Below, one piece after another: positions 11,089 to 21,841 of a DNA stretch of 64,000 nucleotides (position 1 is the stretch's first letter; the number at the start of each line of letters is the position of its first letter). Where the stretch lies: assembly GCF_010093815.1 (NCBI RefSeq), contig NW_022985550.1, positions 2,164,055 through 2,228,054 of the forward strand, in the 5' to 3' direction. The DNA is from Pseudovirgaria hyperparasitica (lineage: Eukaryota > Ascomycota > Dothideomycetes > Acrospermales > Acrospermaceae). The translations under genes were made by a program, and so were the position numbers. A model generated the notes under the pieces. The model did not search any database, had not been told where the DNA came from, and was given only the letters and a program-made list of their open reading frames with translations.

Positions 11089-12935
11089 ATGGTAAAAGCG
11101 AAGACGAGAGCGAGCACAAAGAAGGCAGCGGCGGCACAGGTTGTCAAAGTGCCCCCTAAAGCCCTCCCGGTCACTCTCCTATCAGGCTTCCTGGTGATTA
11201 TACACTGTCCAGAAGCAGGATATCGTCGTACTGATCAGGACTTTTAGGGAAGTGGAAAAACCACCCTTCTTCAGCATATCCTGCGTAGCGAGCATGGTCT
11301 CCGCATCGCCGTCATCGTGAACGATATTGGAGCCATCAACGTCGACGCATCTCTTATCAAACAGACTCACCATCTCACCCGTACAGAAGAGAAGGTCGTA
11401 GCGCTCCAGAATGGCTGCATCTGCTGCACGCTTCGTGGCGATCTCCTCGAGGAACTCGTCCGTCTCGCCGAGCTGCAGTCTTTCGACTACATCATCATCG
11501 AGAGCAGCGGCATCAGCGAACCTGAGCAAGTCGCCGAGACATTCGACGCTCGCCTCGCTGAAACGATGAACGAGATGGGCGAAGGACCAGAAGGTCTCGA
11601 CGAGGCCATGATGAAAGTCCTTGAGCAACTGTAAGTCCTCCTGACCAAGAATATCAGACAAAAACATCAAAGCTCACTCGTCCCAGCAAACAAGCCGGCG
11701 GCCTCGAGAAATTCGCCCGCCTCGACACCACCGTCACCGTCATCGACGCCTTCACAATCTACCACGATTTTGAGACCACAGACCTCCTCTCCAGCCGCCG
11801 CGACGACGTGGTGCCCGAAGACGAGCGCACCGTCTCCGACCTGCTCGTCGACCAGATCGAATTCGCCGACGTCATCATCCTCAACAAGACCGATCTCGTG
11901 TCCCCGTCCACGCTGGAATCCATGCTCACGCTGATCAGAAAGCTCAACCACCGCGCCAAGATCATCACCTCCAAGTACAGCAAAATCGACGTCAAGGAGA
12001 TTGTCAACACCGGCATGTTCAACCTCGAGCGCGCCCAGACCGGCTATGGCTGGCTGCAGGACCTGCACGAGATGACGCTGCGCGAAGTCAACGGCCGCAA
12101 GGCCATAGCACCCAAGCCCGAGACGGAAGAGTACAACGTGCGCAACTTTGTCTACACACGCCGCCGGCCCTTCCACCCTCTGCGGCTGTTCCAACTGCTG
12201 CACGACAAGTTCATCCTGCAGCTCGAGCACGGTGACGACGAAGAGGACGACGACGAGGCCATGGACGAAGACGAAGAGGAAGAAGAAGACGAAGACGACG
12301 AAATGGCCGACGCCGACGCTCACTCCTCGGACGCGTCGCCCGACGGCTCAGCTACATCTGGCGACCCGGTCGAGTACCCCGAGGTGCCCGAAAACGACGT
12401 CGTGCTTGCGAACAAGAAGGCCCATCCGTTGTTTGCGCGCCTGTTCCGCTCCAAGGGCGAGTTTCACCTTGCCACGCGGCACCACCGCGCCGGTGAGTGG
12501 TCGCAGGCAGGTGCCATGCTCACCCTGTCTGGAGGCCGGCCATGGTTCTGCACGATCCCGTCCAGCGAGTACGTTACTGGCAACGCGGAGATTGACGCGT
12601 TGGTCGAGCACGATATTGCTGCCGGTGGAGAATGGGGCGACCGAAGACAGGAGATCGTGTTCATCGGAGAGGCGCTGAATATCAAGGGTATTGAGGCAGT
12701 GCTAGACGAATGTCTGTTGACGGACAAGGAGATGTCGGTCTGGGAATCGATCATGAGGGACAAGGGACTGACTGTAGAAGGGAAGATGGATGCGTTGGCA
12801 GATGCTTTCGATGACGGATTTCCAGAGTGGCCGGAGGAGGAAGAGGAGGGCCATGAAGGACATGGACATGGGCCTGGAGAGCATGGCCTGAAGAGGCCGA
12901 CTCATCGTATTACAAAGGATGGCGTTGTGAGGTGA
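11089..12935 (+). CDS. COG0523 (CobW/G3E) GTPase, putative metal chaperone
   Basis: G3E-class P-loop GTPase; this family hands Zn, Co or other metals to client proteins. Exons are 11089-11193, 11248-11630 and 11687-12935 (introns 54 and 56 nt), giving 578 aa. After a Lys/Ala-rich start come [14 protein letters not shown] (P-loop, interrupted by intron 1), the metal-site motif [24 protein letters not shown] and the guanine-specificity motif NKTD. The C-terminal CobW domain contains [10 protein letters not shown] and [18 protein letters not shown], and is interrupted by an Asp/Glu insertion at about residues 345-375. The tail is His-rich ([14 protein letters not shown]), a likely metal-binding region. 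The CPELVPI motif of ZNG1, used to bind methionine aminopeptidase, is absent from the N-terminus, and the C-terminal half resembles bacterial YciC/ZigA-type members. It is probably a second fungal paralogue with a different client (inference). Confidence 0.9.
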
Positions 12936-14901
12936 GATGAATGGCACGTAGAATATTCGTTAGCGCCGCCGCATGGCGAAAAAGTTCAATGAGTAATATC
13001 GTTTCATGTCACATATCAGGCTCATGTGAACCCAGAGTCTACTATGCACAAGTCTAGCAGGCCGAGCAGGTGTTGATCTTGTGCGGAAGATGTGTGTATA
13101 CTGGAGCTCTATGAAGACTAGATGCGCTTGGCATTCAGTCAGTCCCGATGCAACGGCCACTAGAGCTTGACGTCGATGGTAGCGATAGCAAGTACGTGCG
13201 AAGTTCTCAATGAAGTAAGACGATATTGCGTTCCTCGGGTACATTTCTTATGACAGGCTAGCTGGACTATGGACTCTGCCAAGCAGCCCACGATGAATCC
13301 TGGCGAGGAGTGTGTCCTGGCGTTGGCTTGGGACTGTACAGGAGCGCAGGAGAATATTCCGACCATCACTCGGTACGAGTAGTAAGCGATTGGAGCCAAC
13401 AACCTACGGACGGGTCCTCACCAAGCACCTTGGCAGCATGGGTTGAGTGCCATCAGTCATTATGATGGTGACGACGAGTACATGGCGGAGACGCTAGACA
13501 AGACGTTGAAACTCAACGCTAGAATTTGGAAAGGATGACAAGGCCGATCGTAGCCCCGACCAAGTCTACTACCGGGCTGCAGCTGGACCGAACATGGTCG
13601 CGATACAGTGGTTGGTTCTTGGTACTTGGTCAAGTGATTGTTATCAGTCCGAGGATATAACGGTGGTGGATTATTAGTATGAGCCAGTATTGACCAAGAC
13701 TCCAAGATCACAGTCAGGCCGTTTCAATCGATATGGGAGTTAGTGCAGGCTGGGCAGCCGTTACTGTAACTGCGGTGTGATGAGAGGCCTGGTAAGCGGT
13801 AAAGGTGGACTTGGAACGGACCACGAGTACGATGTTGCACAGTTCCAAGTTGCTATTGAGTACGTACTGGCACCCGCCTGCATCACTGAAGCTTTCCAGT
13901 CAACGTGTCTGCTGTGTTGTAGGAATTTAGAGTGCGCTGGTGGCACTTCTGACCGGAAACAGATGTTGGTGCGTAGGATGCAACATTGCTGAAATGCAAA
14001 GCGATTGGCGTGACGTTGACTTCCTGATGATGAAGATGATGAAGATGAGAATGTATCAGCATCTTAGATTGTGATGCAAGCAAGACGATTGGTGTTGATG
14101 GTGGAGAAGACATGAGGTTGAGCGGAAAGCAACGGAAGGCTTGGCAGACTGGCTGGAGCTGGCGGCGAATCGCAAGGTCCTCGAATATTCTTACTCACGT
14201 GGAACAGAGGACAGCACACACATAGTCATGGCAATACGGCGTTGCTGGGCAATTACAAGGTCCAAGACCACGGAGGAGTTAGGCGGGATAGCAACGATAC
14301 GTCGGATACGATAAGCGCCCGAGTGTGCAGAATGTGCCAAGACAGGCATGGAGTTGCCTGACAACGCCCGGACGACGTTGTTGTGTGGTGGACATGGATG
14401 GCGATTCGATTGGCGAGGAGCGGAGGGGCCCAGCGGAAGATGTCTGTCCACATGTACCTAGCCTGCGATGTGGTAGATGCATAACCGTCGTGTCCAGCAA
14501 GCGCATAGATGGCATGGAACAATGGAAGCAAGGCAGACAAATGAATAAGACAATCAACTTGGAAACAACAATCACTTCCAAGCCTTGGAACTGCCATGGA
14601 TATATAGGTGGAATCCAGCAAGGCAAGGTCAAATGGAAATGCCGTGAATTAATTGCCAAGGACGAGTGTGCTGCTGCGCCCGAAAAGCCCACTGTTGAGG
14701 TCCAGGATTCGGGGGCGCAGGATTGGTGGATGACTGGGCGGAAGACGGTTACTGTTACTGGAGCGTACATAAGTACCGTGTAGTAGTTATTGCCCCAGGC
14801 ACAAAGCAATCAAATCGACATCGATCTGACTCTCAACGTCTTCACGCGCGCCCAAAGACACAACCACGCAGGCGGCTCGATGGGGATTCGGGGGGGGGTT
14901 T

Positions 14902-14959
14902 TGCAGGCGCAGATGTAGGCGCAGGCGCAAGTGCAGGTGCAGCAGGGTGCCGGTGCAGT
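14902..14959. repeat. GCAGGCGCA-type degenerate tandem repeat
   Basis: Hexamer- to nonamer-like repeats of GCAGGCGCA / GTGCAGGTGCAG run through this stretch. It lies in non-coding DNA upstream of the two-TM protein gene. Confidence 0.75.
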
Positions 14960-15057
14960 CCCAGGAGAGAGGGGAGGCAGCGGAATCTGGGCTGGGCTGG
15001 GCTGGGCGGAAGGGCACATTTAGGGCTGCTTGTACCCAATCCTCCCCCCCAAGAACA

Positions 15058-15103
15058 TTCCCCAAAGGCCACCAAAGCCCCCCAAAGCCCCCCAAAGCCA
15101 GCG
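15058..15103. repeat. Short minisatellite of CCCCCCAAAGC units
   Basis: Three to four near-copies of a C-tract followed by AAAGC appear head to tail. A short (GGGCT)n run at 14990-15008 lies just before it on the same strand. Confidence 0.8.
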
Positions 15104-16031
15104 CTCTTGTTTGCCTGCCTACCCCCCCGAAAAAGAAGAGAGACACCAGGACCAGGCGCGCCCTGTGCCCCCCCAAGTTGCACCACAAATCGGCGTTACA
15201 GCCAAGCCCGCAGCGTGGTCCATGGTCTTCTTGGCGCTGCCACCTCTTCCATCCTGCCCGCCCGTCTCCATCTCCCCCCTCAAATTCCCGGCCGCCGTCT
15301 CTCCAATACTCAACCGGCTCTATTGACTGGGACAGACTATTATTATTACCCTCTCATCAATACGCAGGGTCGAATGGCATTCTCTCCCCGGCCCACTGTA
15401 AAATAGTCATTATCGCATTCTGGAACCGTCTCGTAGGGCGCGATGCGCGATTGTCGACACCAGCACCCACGGCTGCCCATATAGCTAGCTATACAGTATA
15501 CTGTACCTAATTACACCACGCCATCCTCAGCCTCCTTAAAAATGGCCAAGAGCTTGGGACGCCTCAGAGTAATTACACAGACTACTTCACCGCCTTATCC
15601 GTCTTCGTCAGCGCATGGCCGTGGGCAATGGGCAGTCGTTTGCGTTCTGTTCCAAGGCGGAGGCGTCCTGAGCTCCTGGTTGCAGGCGCAGAGATGCCGT
15701 GCCTCGCCCAGTACAAGGGCGGTCTAATTGGCCCGCCAAGTCACTTGGCATCTTCTTCCTTCAAACTTGTCCCCGTCGCCAAGCTCCTCCCAAGCAACAG
15801 CTGCTTTGATCATGTCCTCCCCAGCTTCTTGTCCTTTCTTGACCTCGTCTGCCGCGTGAGAAATGCTTCTTTCCGCTCCTCCTATATACATACCATGGCC
15901 ATTCGTCCGCCAGCCTGCCTCGTGAGAAGCCAGAGCCTTCCTCCCAAACAGACTTGATATCATTTCCCCCCCTTTGGAAAGGAAACCACCTCACACAACA
16001 CCACGAGAGAGTCTCGATAACCACTTTCACC

Positions 16032-17072
16032 ATGCCCGCCTATCCGAACTCCCCTCCAACCGCATACTTTCCACCCTACAGCACCTCGCCAAAGAAGCCG
16101 TCACAGCCCATGTCCCAGATCTACCATCAACAAGCATACAGTCCTCTCCAACCCTCCTCGAACCGCTCCTCGTACCACCACCCGTCCCCCCAGAGTCCGC
16201 ATACACTCCCAAGCCTCACCTCGTCCTCATTCAGTCATCATGACAGCGTCGTATCCTATCCAAAGTCACTCATGGACTCGTACGCCCCAAGTACCCGCTC
16301 AATCGTCTCCTACTCGCTGAAGCACGATACTCGCAAGGGCTCTCTGGCAACCGCAAACGCCTCCGAGCTCGAGAAAGCCTCCAGCGTCGACGAGCCTACC
16401 TATCCACCATCTGCTCTATCTCGCGATCCGGAGAAGAAGCGTGTACACTCACCCTCATCTCCTCGCCACTCCACTGTCCGCGCCTCATATCAACATCATG
16501 CCAGCGATCGGGGACTCGCAGGCACAGAAGACGATGCTGATCTGCCCGTGGATCTTCAGGCTAAGGCCTTTTCCATCCTCGTACGTTCACACATGCCTCC
16601 TTGTACAGACATACAAACAAACAACTAACGAAACTAGCTCTACCTCTCCACCCTCAACCCGCTCCTCTCCATCCTCATCACCATCTGGACCATCCTCGCC
16701 CTCCTCCTCAGCCCCGTCCTCATCCCGCTACGCATCGCCTCCTTCGAAACCCTCACCTACCCGCCTCTCCGCCTGCAGCTCCAACTCATCTACTCCTCGC
16801 ATACCACCACCACCAACAACAAAAACGACATCCACACCCGCCCTGCAATGCTCATCCTCATTAACCTCCTCTCCCCCCTCCTCGCATTCGCCCTCGCAGC
16901 CGCATCCTGGACAACAACCCTCTTCTGGTTCTTCAGCGCCGTCCTGGGTGATCCAGCCGGTAAGGACGGGCATAACGACGGCAAGGCCGCTGTGCTCTGG
17001 CTGCGTGCCAAGTGGGAGCGGTGGCTGAGGCGGGGCTTGGTCGAGCGGCGGAGTCCGTATCAGCATGTTTGA
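16032..17072 (+). CDS. Fungal membrane protein with disordered Ser/Pro-rich N-terminus
   Basis: Two exons, 16032-16580 and 16638-17072, joined in phase 0 across a 57-nt intron with a CTAAC branch site; 327 aa. Residues 1-180 are Ser/Pro/Tyr/His-rich and presumably disordered (FPPYSTSPKKPSQPMSQ, then several SYSLKHD-like phosphorylatable stretches). Exon 2 opens with a hydrophobic segment (LLSILITIWTILALLLSPVLIPL), has a short loop, then a second segment (LILINLLSPLLAFALAAASW continuing TTTLFWFFSAVL), and ends with a basic tail (LRAKWERWLRRGLVERR). Two transmembrane helices with cytosolic ends are likely. I do not recognise the family and cannot assign a function. The ATG at 16032 is preceded by CACC, a good fungal start context. 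Confidence 0.8.
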
Positions 17073-17596
17073 CATGGATTTTTGGTCTTCGGGTGGGGAG
17101 TCAAGAAGTATGCGTGAGCGAGCGAGCGATGCATTTGAATACTGGGTTTTTTTACATGGGCAATTTTGGATGTAGCATGGCGTCTGGTTGATATCACGGC
17201 TACGGCTGTGTGTGCATTTTTCTCGGTGTTTTTTTTTGGTATGGGGAATCTTTGCTGTAACGAAGTCTGTTATGGATGCATGTGTATATGTGTGTGTGAA
17301 TAGACAAAGGGGGCAGGCATCTGGAGTGGAAACATCATGGTCATTTCGTCACGCATGAATGGGATGGACATGTGACGCATGTTCTGTAATACTAAAGAAA
17401 TAATGGGGGACCGGCAATGAGGTATATCATGCAAGGCTTGAAACGAATATGGAAATACGTATTATGACATCTACTACTACTCTGACGGTGTTCACGTGAC
17501 TTTTATAGTGAAGGTCAGTAGTAGTTTCAACAACGACTCCATCTATTCATCCGCAATCTACTTTCACTTCATCTTACTTTACTTTCCTTACTTGAC
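17073..17596. other. Convergent 3' intergenic region
   Basis: Sits between the stop of the two-TM protein gene (plus) and the stop of ureG (minus). It is T-rich on the plus strand after 17140. No gene seen. Confidence 0.6.
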
Positions 17597-18819
17597 TTAC
17601 TTCTTCCGCGCAGCGCACACTTCCGCTGCCCCGCTCGCCTTCCACGCGCCTACTATCAGCTCCACGATCCCGTCCACGCCCTTGCCGTTCTTGACCTGTG
17701 CGAAGATCGTAGGCCCGCCTTCCCTGTTTCCCCAGACATATCGTCGTCAGCACTTTTCTTCTTTTCTTTCTTTCTTCGTCACCTAACTAGCGAGAGAGCT
17801 CTCCCTCCACTTTTGAACGCATGTCATATGGATGACCAAGACAGGGCAAGGCAAGAAGATATAGGGGTAAAGGAGGGAGGGGACATAAAGTAGGACAAAA
17901 GGCAGGAAAACCACGCACCGCATCTTCCGCGCATCCCTCTCCATAACCCCCAAATCACTCCCCACGGCATCCGCAATATCCGTCTTATTCACAACCAACA
18001 AATCACTCTGCGTGATCCCTGGCCCCCCTTTGCGCGGAATCTTATCCCCACCACTAACATCAATAACATAGATGATGTAGTCCGCCAGCTCGCGACTGTA
18101 GTTTGCCGCCAGATTGTCGCCGCCGCTCTCGATGAGGAGGATGTCGGTGGCGTGTTGGCGGTGGAGGTCCTCGAGCGCGGCGAGGTTGGTGGAGATGTCC
18201 TCGCGCACGGCGGCGTGCGGGCAGCCGCCGGTTTCGATGGCGCGGATGCGCGCGGCGGGCAGGGCGGCGTGCGCGATGAGGAAGTCGCCGTCTTCGCGTG
18301 TGAAGATGTCGTTTGTCACGGCGGCGATGGAGTGGGTGTCGCGCAGGGCGAGGCAGAGTTTGAGCTGTGTTGGGCGAGGGGGGGTTAGAGTGTCAATTTG
18401 CGCGTTGCTATGTTTGCGGGAGGTAGTCTTGGGTAGTTTATGCGTACCATGAGTGCTGTGGAATATATACAGTTAGCCTTGACTATATCTCCATCAAGAG
18501 TAGAAAAGGTAATTAGGAGACCCAAAAAAGAAACTACACACCAGTCTTGCCCGAACCTACAGGTCTACAAGTTCTTTCAGTCAACAGCCGTGATTCTCTT
18601 CTGTACCCGGGCAATTTCCCAGGTCGCAGTCCTGCTTCAAACCACCTACCCGCCTATCCCAACCGTAAACGCTCTTTCCCGAAAGTTCCGTCCGTCAACA
18701 ATGGGCATCTCGCGGCCTAGGTACGAGCCTGGTCCGTCCAGGATCTCGTGGCTGTGGCCGTGGTCGCCGCCACCCGCGTGGGAGTGGCCGGCGCCGTCGT
18801 GGGAGTGTGACTGGGCCAT
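17597..18819 (-). CDS. ureG: Urease accessory GTPase UreG
   Basis: SIMIBI/G3E GTPase that loads Ni2+ into apo-urease together with UreD/F proteins in the cytosol. Five exons keep phase: 18819-18650, 18564-18542, 18455-18448, 18364-17919 and 17723-17597, for 257 aa. Exon 2 is 23 nt and exon 3 only 8 nt. Together they restore GPVGSGKTALM (the P-loop and following helix), interrupted by introns of 85, 86 and 83 nt. The leader is His-rich ([21 protein letters not shown]), typical of plant and fungal UreG as a metal store. Other motifs are [27 protein letters not shown] (the Cys-Pro-His metal motif), [29 protein letters not shown] and VVNKTDIA. The C-terminal exon reads [20 protein letters not shown]. 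An upstream in-frame ATG at 18876 would add 19 residues, but the His-rich start is the usual form. Confidence 0.93.
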
Positions 18820-19590
18820 GATGTTCTTCTGGATGATTGAGGGGGTTTCAGGTGGTATGAATCGTGCTGGATTCAATCAACGGTACTGTGTACAAGTGCT
18901 GGAACGAGGGCAGTTGGGTAATTAGGGAGAAGAAGAAGAGGTTGTTGTGGAGGGGTCGAGCGAGCTACCTCCATACATTCAACCTGCCCCTCCTCTCCAC
19001 CACCAAGGGTCGGACCGAATGATCGTCGTTACAGCGCAATGCCTTTAACCTGATTATGGGCTGGACTGATGATAATGCGATCTGTTAGCTGCGAGGTTAC
19101 CTTGTAAACTATGGCCAAGCCCTTGAACGGTAGAACCTAGCTGCATCACGACCTAATTCATCTTCATCTGATGCAGGGTTAATCATCGTGTTAAAAGCAT
19201 TACAACCTCTCCGGGAACGCGCCGAGTTGTTACGATTCATACGCTTCAGTAGTTCAAGATCGAGGATGCAGGCTGACTCTGAAGAGTATACGGTATTATT
19301 ATCATTATCTAAGTAGGTACACCCCGACTCCTCATCGTGAAGTCGTTCAACGTAGCGAATGTGCCTGAGGCCTCATAGCTCACAGAACGCGTGAACATCA
19401 TCTCACGCGTCAATTTGGTATCATATGCATAACGCTCATAAACAGCCCCCCAACCAAAGACATGGATGCGCCATTCCATCACAGTAACGAAGTCTGCGCC
19501 TTATCGACACATATACATCGATCCTTGCTCACACAATTTTTTCGGGCCCCGAGATTTCTTTTCATGTTTGAGGTGATGCGAGTTATCCGC
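18820..19590. other. Intergenic region
   Basis: Promoter side of ureG and 3' side of the MARVEL-like gene. No supported gene; short frames only. Confidence 0.6.
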
Positions 19591-20412
19591 TTAGTAGTTT
19601 GTCGCTGGGCCGGTGTGGTATCCACCTGCACCGTTGACAGGCTTGCCAGCGCTATCATACGCAGCAGTGTTTCCGACGGTCGAGCCGGTGTATCCGGTCT
19701 CATGGCTTGGGCGCATGTCAGGCTGTCCGGCGGCGAGACCACCGGTAGCGAGCTCAGCGTCGCGAGCCTCGTGAGTGGTCTTTGGGCGCGAGCTGCGCTG
19801 CCAAAACTTGCGGTTGCCAGAGCCCGCAGTGTAGTTGTTAGCGGGCGAAGGGCCGAAACGCTTCTCGCGCTGGTGGTGACGACCGAGGAATAGCTGTACG
19901 ACCGCAGAGATGGCAAAGAGGAAAGCGCCAATGATTGCAACAGCAAAGCAAACCTGATTGTAGCGACAAGCTCTGCCAAGCGAGACGGCGTAGGTCTGAG
20001 TATCGTTCGAGCCGATTCCGAAGTCACCGTCGAAGCCGGACGATGGCGAGTTGGACGGGCCGTTGCCGAATGGGGTTTCAACATTCCCGGTGCAGCTGGT
20101 CGCGTCGCGGGTCATGATGGCGATGGCGATGAAAGCTCCGCAGAAGAGGACATCGAGTACGATTGCGAGGAAGGCGAAGAAGGTCACGCCACCAAGACAG
20201 CAAGTGAACAGTACGGCGAGTATGGTATATAGCACAGCGGCGCCAGACATGCCCTCGATGGCCTTCTCTTGATTGGTGATAACCCAGTCGCGATCAGCCT
20301 TGACGGCGAGGAAGTAGGAGTAGAAACCGAGAATGATGGCCGCACAGCAGAAAGCCAGGGCGTAGAAGAGGGTTTGAATGATGCGCAGAGCTGCGCCTGC
20401 GAGTTTAGCCAT
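19591..20412 (-). CDS. MARVEL-like four-helix membrane protein
   Basis: Single-exon integral membrane protein of 273 aa. Four hydrophobic segments are visible: about 8-30 (LRIIQTLFYALAFCCAAIIL), 55-75 (GAAVLYTILAVLFTCCLGGV), 78-100 (FAFLAIVLDVLFCGAFIAIAI) and 155-178 (VCFAVAIIGAFLFAISAVVQLFL). The 3-4 loop is Gly/Ser/Asn-rich, with two Cys (SCTGN and RACRYNQ) that could form a disulphide. The last ~90 residues are hydrophilic, Gly- and Ala-rich and cytosolic (HHQREKRFGP onward). This spacing fits fungal MARVEL-domain proteins, which associate with membrane domains and vesicle traffic. The match is by topology rather than a diagnostic motif. A TATA-like element (TCTATAATAAA, minus strand) lies near 20530-20540. 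Confidence 0.8.
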   Translation of the reverse strand: MAKLAGAALRIIQTLFYALAFCCAAIILGFYSYFLAVKADRDWVITNQEKAIEGMSGAAVLYTILAVLFTCCLGGVTFFAFLAIVLDVLFCGAFIAIAIMTRDATSCTGNVETPFGNGPSNSPSSGFDGDFGIGSNDTQTYAVSLGRACRYNQVCFAVAIIGAFLFAISAVVQLFLGRHHQREKRFGPSPANNYTAGSGNRKFWQRSSRPKTTHEARDAELATGGLAAGQPDMRPSHETGYTGSTVGNTAAYDSAGKPVNGAGGYHTGPATNY

Positions 20413-21841
20413 TGCGAAAGGATGTGTTCGACGCGTTTGACTGTGTTTGTGTGTGTATGTGTGGAACGATAGTGTGGTGATGGAAGTGGACGACGCGACG
20501 AGTACGACGACGGAGCGACGCGGGTTTATTATAGAAAAATAGAGTGGCTTGGTGATGAAGAGATAGGGTGGAGCGACAGACTTTATGCAGACACAAGTGC
20601 AGAACAGGTGACTTCCAAGGTTGCGGACTATGACATCAAAATGGCTAATAGCTGTGCTTGTGCTTGCACAACAACCAGGAACAGGAACGTTCGATAGTGG
20701 TCCGTGCCCTGGACTGCTCCACCAAGGACATGGACGGCAACGTCATTAGTCTGTGGCTTTTCGACTTTTGAGCCTGAGAGTGCAGCGATCTGGGCACTGA
20801 CTATTACTGACACCGATTATGGTACTGTAGGTAGTCTTCCACCATCATCAACTATTCTGCACGCGATCGCCTCCATCCTCGTTCTTGTCGTCGTCGTCGT
20901 CGCCGTTGTCGCCGCAAGTCATGCATCTGCTGCTGTTTCTGCCCACATCCTTGCATTTTCCCTCTCGCCATGTCGTATAGCTTCGGCTGCTCGCGGTGCA
21001 CTGAAACTTTTGATTCGACCAGCCTGCAGCCATCACACGCTTCAAGCCTGCTTTCTCGTCTTTTGGTCGTGAGAGAAGTGGCAGGCCATACCACTTTCGC
21101 CTTGGTGGTTGGGCTAGTGCTACCTACTGTTCAGTAATACCTTGTTAATGTCGACAGCAGTAGTGTCTGCTCATTTCGTTTTGTGCATACCATCACCCTT
21201 GCACCCCATCATCTACCTCCAGGGCAGGGCAGTGTGACAGCTCAAGTTCAAACTCAAGCTCAAGCTCCACCATCATTGATCGTCATTGCACCGCCACCCG
21301 ACTGCCGGCTGCCCACCGTCGACGATGTGTTGGTCACGATGATCCATCCGATCGTTCTTTAGACGTGAACGTGTCTGGGACCGCCTTAGGTAGATTAGGC
21401 ATCGTATCTTCCTCGCACCTAGAGCGGGCGCGACTACCAAGTTGATTGTTGGCAGGAATCGACTAGTAATGCTGCATCGCTGGTTACAGCCATAATAACA
21501 CTTGTGCAGCTTCTTCAGGCTCCACGTGCCAGGTCAGGAGAGATTACCCATGTGATCGGACTGTTCTTGGCCAATCACAGACACCGCTTGAACTTGCCTT
21601 CTGCTGTTTCATCTCACTGCACTGACCAATCGTTCTCTACACACATCAACTGTTATCATCAGTATTGTTGGTAGATATCATATTCCTTCACTATTTCCGA
21701 GAATCAGTCGTGCCTCTCGACGACTCTGCAATCCTATGGTATGATTATGATTACAAAGGCCGTTCAGATTCAAAGGCAAGGTGTATCGCATAAGACTCCC
21801 GAGCACCGTGATGTCCTCCTACATAAGACAAAGTCCGCATT
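20413..21841. other. Intergenic region
   Basis: No gene supported. It contains the MARVEL-like gene promoter, several pyrimidine-rich or GTCGTC-rich patches (20880-20920) and the 3' flank of the butanediol-dehydrogenase-like gene. Confidence 0.6.

Larger units (their letters stand above)
12936..16031. other. 3.1 kb non-coding, low-complexity region
   Basis: No gene can be supported. Overlapping open frames occur on both strands at 14.2-15.5 kb, but their translations are Pro/Arg/Gln-biased and follow the local repeats. From ~14.9 kb the plus strand becomes strongly C-rich, with several short tandem repeats, and the end is the pyrimidine-rich promoter and leader of the next gene. Confidence 0.6.

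Noticed and set aside
11667-12323. 218-codon minus-strand frame rich in Val and Phe
   Set aside because: It is antisense to the CobW domain and the Asp/Glu insertion of the COG0523 gene; the Val/Phe runs are the reverse complement of Asp/Glu codons.
14279-15510. Several overlapping frames of 110-230 codons on both strands
   Set aside because: Translations follow short tandem repeats and C-runs (Pro-Pro-Lys, Cys-Thr runs), change frame without splice signals, and have no family motif.
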